Shown: piece by piece, positions 12,141 through 20,606 of the stretch
How the letters are laid out: each line of letters begins with the position of its first letter
How positions within the stretch are numbered: the stretch's first letter is position 1
NCBI GenBank assembly: GCA_046728115.1
Contig: JBKPDW010000216.1
Coordinates: forward strand, 1-23,110
Direction: 5' to 3'
Source: CAVSWN01 sp046728115
GTDB taxonomy: Bacteria; Acidobacteriota; Vicinamibacteria; Vicinamibacterales; CAVVIG01
Length of the DNA: 23,110 bases
Notes under the pieces: generated by a model
What the model saw: only the letters and a program-made list of their open reading frames with translations
Database searches by the model: none
What the model was told of the DNA's origin: nothing
Made by a program: the position numbers and the translations under genes

Positions 12141-13648
12141 TTGGGCGCTTCTTTCGTGATCGCCACGTCGTGTACGTGGCTTTCGCGGACCCCCGCCGGA
12201 GTGATGCGAATGATCTTCGCGTCGCGCTGAAGCGTCGGAATATTCCGGCATCCGCAGTAGCCCATCCCGGCCCGCAATCCGCCCACGAGTTGATGGACCA
12301 TAGCCGCCACGCTGCCTTTGTGCGCGACGCGGCCTTCGATGCCTTCCGGCACGAGCTTGTCGCCGCCTCCCGGCGTGTCGAGGTCGAACTCGTCCTGAAA
12401 ATAGCGATCGCGGCTGCCACGACGCATCGCCCCAATCGATCCCATGCCTCGATAGTCTTTGAAGCTGCGGCCCTGATAGAGGATCAGCTCGCCGGGACTC
12501 TCGTCGGTGCCTGCGAACAGATTGCCGATCATGGCGGTGCTCGCGCCGCACGCGATCGCCTTGGTGATGTCGCCGGAGAAGCGGATGCCGCCGTCCGCGA
12601 CGATGGGCAGGTCGTGCACGGCAGCAGCTCGAGCGCATTCCATCACGGCGGTGATCATCGGCACGCCGATGCCCGCGATGATGCGGGTCGTGCAAATCGA
12701 TCCGGCTCCGATCCCCACCTTCACCGCGTCGACGCCGAGGCTGATGAGCGCGTCGGTGGCCTCGGCCGTCGCGACATTGCCGGCGATCACATCGACGTCG
12801 TGGAATCGACGCCGGATCTGTCTGACCATGTCGAGAACGCTCTGCGAGTGGCCGTGCGCGGTGTCGATGACGAGCACGTCCACGTGCGCCGCGACGAGCG
12901 CATCGGCGCGGGCCAGCGTGTCGCGCGCGACACCGATCGCCGCCCCGCACCGCAGCCGGCCCAGCGAGTCCTTCGACGCGTTGGGGTACTTGACCGCCTT
13001 CTGGATATCCTTGACGGTGATCAGGCCCTTCAAGCGGTAGTCGCGATCAACGACGAGCAGCTTTTCGACCTTGTGCCGATGAAGGATTTCGCGCGCGTTG
13101 TCGAGCGTGGTGCCGATGGGGACCGTGATGAGATGCTCGCTGGTCATCACGTCCGAGATGGCTCGCGTGACGTTGGTCTCGAATCGCAGATCCCGGTTGG
13201 TGAGGATGCCGACGAGCCGTCCTTCCTTGCTGCCGTCCTCCGTAATGGGCACGCCCGAGATCCGGTACTTCTTCATCAGGTCGAGCGCTTCGTGAATCCG
13301 GTGGGAAGGCGAGAGCGTGATCGGGTTGACGATCATGCCGCTCTCGGATCGCTTCACGCGATCCACTTCGGAGGCCTGCTCCTCAATCGACAGATTCTTG
13401 TGGATGATCCCGATGCCACCCTGCTGCGCCATCGCAATCGCCAGGCGCGACTCCGTGACGGTGTCCATCGCCGCACTCACCAGCGGCACGGACAAGCGGA
13501 TGTTGCGAGTCAGCCGCGTCGTGACATCGACTTGCGTCGGCACGACATCCGAATACTGTGGCACCAGCAACACGTCATCGAATGTCAGCGCGGTGGCCAG
13601 TCCGGTTTCGGTGGAGAGGAGCGTCGGGAGCTCGGTTTTCAGTTCCAT
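12125..13648 (-). CDS. guaB: Inosine-5'-monophosphate dehydrogenase
   Basis: 507 residues, full length. Oxidises IMP to XMP with NAD+, the committed step of GMP synthesis. Conserved N-terminal LTFDDVLLVPQYSDVVP; two CBS domains inserted at about 107-225 (NPITLSPSHRIHEALDLM through LKGLITVKDI); catalytic-cysteine loop VGIGAGSICTTRIIAGIGVP with Cys319; phosphate site PIVADGGIRFSGDITKAIA; flap GSRDRYFQ; and late SHVHDVAITKEAPNY. Start at 13648-13646 has no Shine-Dalgarno; the conserved core starts at about residue 20, so a slightly later start is conceivable. Same strand as secA, 120 bp downstream of it; its tail overlaps tsaE. Confidence 0.97.
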   Translation of the reverse strand: MELKTELPTLLSTETGLATALTFDDVLLVPQYSDVVPTQVDVTTRLTRNIRLSVPLVSAAMDTVTESRLAIAMAQQGGIGIIHKNLSIEEQASEVDRVKRSESGMIVNPITLSPSHRIHEALDLMKKYRISGVPITEDGSKEGRLVGILTNRDLRFETNVTRAISDVMTSEHLITVPIGTTLDNAREILHRHKVEKLLVVDRDYRLKGLITVKDIQKAVKYPNASKDSLGRLRCGAAIGVARDTLARADALVAAHVDVLVIDTAHGHSQSVLDMVRQIRRRFHDVDVIAGNVATAEATDALISLGVDAVKVGIGAGSICTTRIIAGIGVPMITAVMECARAAAVHDLPIVADGGIRFSGDITKAIACGASTAMIGNLFAGTDESPGELILYQGRSFKDYRGMGSIGAMRRGSRDRYFQDEFDLDTPGGGDKLVPEGIEGRVAHKGSVAAMVHQLVGGLRAGMGYCGCRNIPTLQRDAKIIRITPAGVRESHVHDVAITKEAPNYRSE

Positions 13649-13700
13649 GTTTTGGACGCTCGACTGAAGGCGTCGTGCTGCAGGATCGCGAGACGCTCAT

Positions 13701-13768
13701 GTGGAGCCTTCGCGTTACAAACGAAGGCGCAGTGAGGGTTGCAGGGCGAAGGCTTTAGCCGAGCCGGG
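13701..13768. repeat. Palindromic intergenic element (REP-like) between secA and guaB
   Basis: Contains a hairpin GCCTTCG (13706-13712) / CGAAGGC (13722-13728) with a 9-nt loop, a third CGAAGGC (13747-13753), and the short palindrome GGCTTTAGCC (13751-13760) ending just before the secA stop codon. Repeated CGAAGGC cores in both orientations suggest a REP-like element of the 'GGCTAAAGCC' type often seen between genes in acidobacterial genomes (recollection, not checked). No T tract, so not a standard terminator. Confidence 0.5.
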
Positions 13769-16723
<2,955 letters not shown>

Positions 16724-16760
16724 CTACAGCTTGGGACTACCCCGACGTGGGTATCCACAA

Positions 16761-16769
16761 ATTGTAGCA
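16761..16769 (-). promoter_or_regulatory. Candidate extended -10 promoter of secA
   Basis: Minus-strand TGC-TACAAT (16769-16761): a 5-of-6 -10 with the TGN extension, in the 72-bp gap after the M23 gene. No good -35. Transcription would begin near 16754. The leader contains a near-perfect hairpin: GGATACCC pairs with GGGTA-g-TCC (16734-16756), with one bulge, close to the start codon. Confidence 0.45.
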
Positions 16770-16795
16770 CGCGGCGCTCCCGTGAAGGCTCGCGC

Positions 16796-17683
16796 TCAGG
16801 GTTCTGCTGGTTTGGTGAGGAGCTGCAACGGATTGAGCAGCCTGCCGTTGGCCAGGATCTCGTAGTGGAGGTGCGCGCCAGTCGCGCGACCGGTGGCGCC
16901 CACGTAGCCGATCACGTCGCCGCGCTTGACCTGTTGTCCCGCGTTCACTTCGAACCGGCTCAAGTGACCGTACCGTGTGGACAGACCGAAGGCGTGGCGC
17001 AGCACGATCAGGTTGCCGTAGTCGCCGCTGTAGCCGGCTGATTCGACAGTGCCATCGGCCGTGGCGTACACCGGTCGTCCCTTGTCCGCGGAAATATCGA
17101 TGCCCTGGTGGAAGCCTGGCTCGCCCGTGAACGGGTCGCTGCGGCCACCAAAGGAGCCGGTCAGCCAGCCGTGTGCCGGCCAGATCGATGGCGTCGCCGC
17201 CGCCAGCTGCTCGCGGCGCTCCACGTCGCGCTCCACATAGCTCAGCCGGTTTTCGAGTGCCTGGAGCAGACCTCGAAGGAGCCCGAACGTATCTTCAGGC
17301 GAGGCGAACGGCACATTTGCCAAAGCCGACATGGCAGTGGGCGCGGCGGTGCCGCCAGACGCCTTGGAGCGGACCACGGCGGGCAACCGTTGCATCGCTT
17401 TCACTTGCGCCGAATCGAGCTTCGAGCGAGAGCCCAGATCGTCAATCACCTCTTCGAGCGATTGAATCTGCGAAGTGAGTTCGCCGGTTGCGGCGCGATA
17501 GCTGGCGTTTTCAAGGAGCAGAGCCGAGTTCGCCGATCGGAGTTGCCTGATTTCCGCGCCCGCACTCCACTTTGCGCCCAGTCCAATCAGCAACGGCAAA
17601 ACGAGCAGGCCGGCCGCGACGAAAACGAGCGCGGTACTGGGCCCGATCGGGAGGCGTCCCAACACTCCAATAGATCGGCTCAC
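16796..17683 (-). CDS. M23-family (LytM-type) peptidase, membrane-anchored
   Basis: About 295 residues from the GTG chosen here. An N-terminal membrane segment (residues ~17-37, ALVFVAAGLLVLPLLIGLG) is followed by a coiled coil (~42-85), a linker, and a C-terminal Peptidase_M23 domain (~185-285). All zinc and catalytic residues are present: HQGID (His192, Asp196), YGHLS (His240) and GAHLHYEI (His271, His273). TM plus coiled coil plus M23 suggests a periplasmic peptidoglycan hydrolase or an EnvC/MepM-like regulator of one. The frame is open to a GTG at 17761, which would add 26 residues, but a promoter-like TGG-TAGAGT (17736-17728) lies inside that stretch, so I prefer 17683. Neither start has a Shine-Dalgarno. 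Same strand as the upstream emfourin-like gene and secA. Confidence 0.9.
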   Translation of the reverse strand: MSRSIGVLGRLPIGPSTALVFVAAGLLVLPLLIGLGAKWSAGAEIRQLRSANSALLLENASYRAATGELTSQIQSLEEVIDDLGSRSKLDSAQVKAMQRLPAVVRSKASGGTAAPTAMSALANVPFASPEDTFGLLRGLLQALENRLSYVERDVERREQLAAATPSIWPAHGWLTGSFGGRSDPFTGEPGFHQGIDISADKGRPVYATADGTVESAGYSGDYGNLIVLRHAFGLSTRYGHLSRFEVNAGQQVKRGDVIGYVGATGRATGAHLHYEILANGRLLNPLQLLTKPAEP

Positions 17684-17727
17684 GAGCGCGGAGATGCAGC
17701 GACGAGCTGGCACTGTCAAAGTTCGGC

Positions 17728-17757
17728 ACTCTACCACACGGCGTCGGAGGTGCCCAA
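17728..17757 (-). promoter_or_regulatory. Candidate promoter of the M23 peptidase gene
   Basis: Minus strand: TTGGGC (17757-17752), 18-bp spacer, and an extended -10 TGG-TAGAGT (17736-17728). The hexamer matches 4 of 6 with a TGN extension; the -35 is poor. Transcription would start near 17721, giving a leader of about 38 nt to the GTG at 17683. Confidence 0.3.
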
Positions 17758-17865
17758 GCACAAATGCTGTCGAGCGAAGGTCGGGCGAAGACCACGGAAG
17801 CGCTTCGTTCGACTCCGTGATCCGCGCTCAGGATATTTCGACGAAGGAGACGCTCGAGCGGCTGA

Positions 17866-18162
17866 TCAGTCGCGTCCAGCTGCCATGGTCAGCCAGGCAA
17901 CCAACGGACGGAGACACGCGGGCATGGTGCGTTCGTTCACGCGCACGGTGTGTGTCCGCGAACCTGAATCGATTGTGATCGCGTAATCGAATCGATCGGC
18001 GCCCCCGTCTCCATCAATCTTCGACGGAAGATCGAAGAAGCCGCTGTGGTCCACGAGGGATGTCAGTTTCTGCTGTTCCTCGACGGACAGCGCATCAACG
18101 GAACCGACATACACGATGCGGACGTCCGTCAGCCCACCCCTGTGCTCGAACTGAATCCGCAT
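17866..18162 (-). CDS. Emfourin-like small protein (putative metalloprotease inhibitor)
   Basis: 98 residues, a normal size for the family. The pattern MRIQFEHRGGLTDVRI, SVEEQQKLTSLVDHSGFFDL, ADRFDYAITIDSG, SRTHTVRV and a final PLVAWL segment matches the protealysin-inhibitor (emfourin) fold as I know it: 'I.F.RSGGF.G......D...L...E...L..LV....FF.LP' then 'GADRF.Y.ITV..G...HTV'. Emfourins inhibit M4 (thermolysin-like) proteases encoded next to them. No M4 gene is here; the nearest protease gene downstream on the same strand is the M23 peptidase, 182 bp away. There is no signal peptide, so it is probably cytoplasmic, as known emfourins are. ATG 18162 gives the standard start. The assignment is from pattern memory. 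Confidence 0.7.
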   Translation of the reverse strand: MRIQFEHRGGLTDVRIVYVGSVDALSVEEQQKLTSLVDHSGFFDLPSKIDGDGGADRFDYAITIDSGSRTHTVRVNERTMPACLRPLVAWLTMAAGRD

Positions 18163-18288
18163 CAGTCGTACGTGTCGCCGGACGGAAGGCGGGGTGAAAC
18201 GATGCCGCAGACGTCGTCGCTCGTGTGAACCATCGAAGCTCCTGCCTGCAAGCCTATCTAAAATTCAGGGTCCCGCTTTCACAGAGAT

Positions 18289-18294
18289 TACAAT
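18289..18294 (+). promoter_or_regulatory. Candidate -10 of the GT-C-like membrane protein gene
   Basis: TACAAT, 5 of 6 to consensus, 12 nt before the ATG at 18307, preceded by a poor -35 (TTCAGG, 18264-18269, 19-bp spacing). Transcription would start about 6 nt before the ATG, again suggesting a leaderless or near-leaderless transcript. Confidence 0.35.
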
Positions 18295-18306
18295 TCCGCC
18301 CACCCA

Positions 18307-20493
18307 ATGCCGGTGCGAGCACGCTGGGCGCCGATCGCGCGCGAATCGATCGTCGTTCTGATGTATGTCGGGCTGACGGCTATCGCAACGTATCCGCTTG
18401 TCACGGCGCTCACTTCAACCATTCCTGCCGGTGGAGACATCTGGGTCTATTACTGGGACCTCTGGTGGGTCAAACGCGCGCTCATCGACCTGCACCGCTT
18501 TCCGTTCTTCACGCCGGATTTGTACTTTCCGTTCGGCGCGAGCCTGTACTTTCACGTGCTTAACCTGACGCAAAGCGTGATTGCACTTCCTGTCGTGGTT
18601 ACGATGGGGCTCACGGTCGCGTACAACTTCCTCATCCTTCTCGCTTTCACGCTCACTGGCTACGGCACGTACCGCCTGTCGTTGTACGTGATCGCGCACG
18701 AGATCGATTTCGAGGGTGCGCGCCGGCAGCCCTCGCGCGCACGTCTCGCCGCCTTCGCCGCTGGAGTCGCGTTCACGTTCAGCAGCTATCGGTTCGCGCA
18801 CCTCCTCGGTCACCTCGACCTCGTTTCAACCGAGTGGCTGCCGATTGCGGTGCTGTTTCTGCTCAAATCGCGCGATGACGAGCGCTGGCGTCATCCGGTT
18901 CTCGCGGGCGTTCTCATAGCCGCGGCGGCGCTGACCTCGACCTATTACCTCCTGTTTTTGCTGCTGTTCTCAGGCGTGCTCGTCGCCTACACGATGGCGA
19001 GTCAGGGAAGCCGGGCCTGGCCCGTCCTCATTCGCGTTGCTGTTGCTCTCGACGTCTTTGCCGTCATTCTGTTTCCCGTTGTGGTTCGCATGCTGATGCT
19101 CGGCAGACCGGAGGGACAAACCATCGAGCTGCCTGTCGCCGCCGATGCCTACTCCGCGGACGTGCTCGCGTTTTTTATCCCGTCGCTCGTCCATCCGCTC
19201 GCTGGCCCGCATCTCACGCGTCTGTATGCATCGATGTTTGGCACGGCTGCGAGTTCAGAGCATGTGGTTTTCCTCGGCTACGTGCCGATCATCCTCGCGG
19301 CCGTGGCTGTTCGCCGGCTCGGCATGAGGAGGCAGATCTTCTGGATCGTTTCGTTCCTGCTGTTCCTGTTGCTCGCGCTCGGACCGGTTGCGCACATCGG
19401 TGGCCGGGTCGTGCCGCTGCTGTCGCGGCTGATGCCGTATCACGCGGTCTGGAGGCTGCCGTACGGCGACACGCCACGCGTTCCCGCGCGATTCGTGGTG
19501 ACGGGCTTATTGTGCCTGAGCCTGCTCTCCGGAAACGGTATCTGGGCGCTGCTCGACGCTCGAACCATTCGACCGGGCGTGATCGCCGTAGCCACGCTGT
19601 GTGCGTTGATGCTGACCGAAAACGCGGCGGCTCCGATTCCGCTCGAGCCCACAGCTGTTCCTGCGTTCTTCGCTCACGTCGCACACGATCCACCGACAGG
19701 CGGCATGCTCGAGGTGCCGATTCCCGACGATCCATCGAGCCTTCCCGTTCGCATGCTCTTCCAGACCGTTCACGGCAAACCGATCTACCAGGGCATCGTC
19801 GCACGCAGCCGGCCGCCGCTCGATTTCGACGCGATCCCGGGGTTTCGGCAGTTCAAATCGCTCTCGCCAGTCGTAGACGATGTTGTCGAATACGGCACGC
19901 AGCTTCCGGCAACGAGCCGAACGGCCCTGATCGCATTCAATGCAGGGCGTGTGGTGATCGAGAAGTCACTCATGCCTGACGCAGGCGCCGTGGCGCGAGC
20001 GAGGGCCGTCGCCGTCGGCCTCTTCGCTGCTGCCGCGGTCCAGTACGAGGATCAGGAAACTGTCGCTTATTCCGTGCCTCGCGACATGGAACGGGCCTCG
20101 ACGGTGATATGGCTCGCACCTGGTTGGTCGTACCTCGAACACGCTGAGGCGCCGGGGGCTGAGAAAGCGCCGCTGCGTTGGCGCTGGATGGGCGACCGTG
20201 CCCGGGTTGTCGTGTTCGCCGACCACGCGATGGATGTGCGTCTGAAGATTACGGCCGGGGCATTCGAGCGGGCGCGGCACGTGCGGATCAGGCTTGGGGA
20301 CGCCCAGATTGCCGCAATTTCAATCGCTCAGGATCGTGCCGATTACGTGTCGGCCGATTTTCGAGTGCCCGAGGGATTCAGCACCATCGAGTTCGCGAGC
20401 GAAGAGGCCGCCACCACGGCCGGTCCGGACCCACGACGCCTGAGTATTGCACTGTTCCGCATATCACTTCTCGAAACTCCCAGCCCTCCCTAG
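18307..20493 (+). CDS. Large polytopic membrane protein, GT-C glycosyltransferase-like, function unknown
   Basis: 728 residues. The first ~450 contain about ten hydrophobic segments (for example VVLMYVGLTAIATYPLV, SVIALPVVVTMGLTVAYNFL, GVLIAAAALTSTYYLLFLLL, IFWIVSFLLFLLLALGPVA). The first extracytoplasmic loop reads GGDIWVYYWDLWWVKRAL, with FFTPDLYFPFGASLYFHVLN after it: the acidic first loop and 'P.G..L..H' pattern seen in GT-C-type lipid-linked sugar transferases and related uncharacterised membrane proteins. The remaining ~250 residues form a soluble, presumably periplasmic, mostly beta region. A sugar transfer or surface-polymer role is plausible but not shown. No Shine-Dalgarno. It is divergent from the emfourin-like gene and 113 bp ahead of the histidine kinase. 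Confidence 0.7.
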   Translation: MPVRARWAPIARESIVVLMYVGLTAIATYPLVTALTSTIPAGGDIWVYYWDLWWVKRALIDLHRFPFFTPDLYFPFGASLYFHVLNLTQSVIALPVVVTMGLTVAYNFLILLAFTLTGYGTYRLSLYVIAHEIDFEGARRQPSRARLAAFAAGVAFTFSSYRFAHLLGHLDLVSTEWLPIAVLFLLKSRDDERWRHPVLAGVLIAAAALTSTYYLLFLLLFSGVLVAYTMASQGSRAWPVLIRVAVALDVFAVILFPVVVRMLMLGRPEGQTIELPVAADAYSADVLAFFIPSLVHPLAGPHLTRLYASMFGTAASSEHVVFLGYVPIILAAVAVRRLGMRRQIFWIVSFLLFLLLALGPVAHIGGRVVPLLSRLMPYHAVWRLPYGDTPRVPARFVVTGLLCLSLLSGNGIWALLDARTIRPGVIAVATLCALMLTENAAAPIPLEPTAVPAFFAHVAHDPPTGGMLEVPIPDDPSSLPVRMLFQTVHGKPIYQGIVARSRPPLDFDAIPGFRQFKSLSPVVDDVVEYGTQLPATSRTALIAFNAGRVVIEKSLMPDAGAVARARAVAVGLFAAAAVQYEDQETVAYSVPRDMERASTVIWLAPGWSYLEHAEAPGAEKAPLRWRWMGDRARVVVFADHAMDVRLKITAGAFERARHVRIRLGDAQIAAISIAQDRADYVSADFRVPEGFSTIEFASEEAATTAGPDPRRLSIALFRISLLETPSPP

Positions 20494-20558
20494 CGCTTGC
20501 GTCAGAGGCCACCGGCGTTCGGCCGCGTCCGATCAGATTCCCATGGATCCGGCCGATA

Positions 20559-20576
20559 CAGTACACGTTTGGTACT
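20559..20576. promoter_or_regulatory. Inverted repeat upstream of the histidine kinase gene
   Basis: CAGTAC-acgtttg-GTACTG, two perfect 6-bp arms with a 7-nt centre, 30 bp before the chosen start codon in a 113-bp gap. The spacing fits a dimeric regulator site; no regulator can be named. Confidence 0.3.
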
Positions 20577-20606
20577 GGTGTCTTGACCAGCAACAGGCCC
20601 GCGTTG

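Noticed and set aside
12032..13735. Open frame of 567 codons antisense to guaB
   Set aside because: Shadow frame; guaB is complete with its catalytic loop and CBS domains on the other strand.
17714..17719. Perfect TTGACA on the minus strand as -35 of the M23 gene
   Set aside because: No acceptable -10 lies 16-18 bp downstream; the TAGAGT extended -10 just upstream of it is a better candidate.
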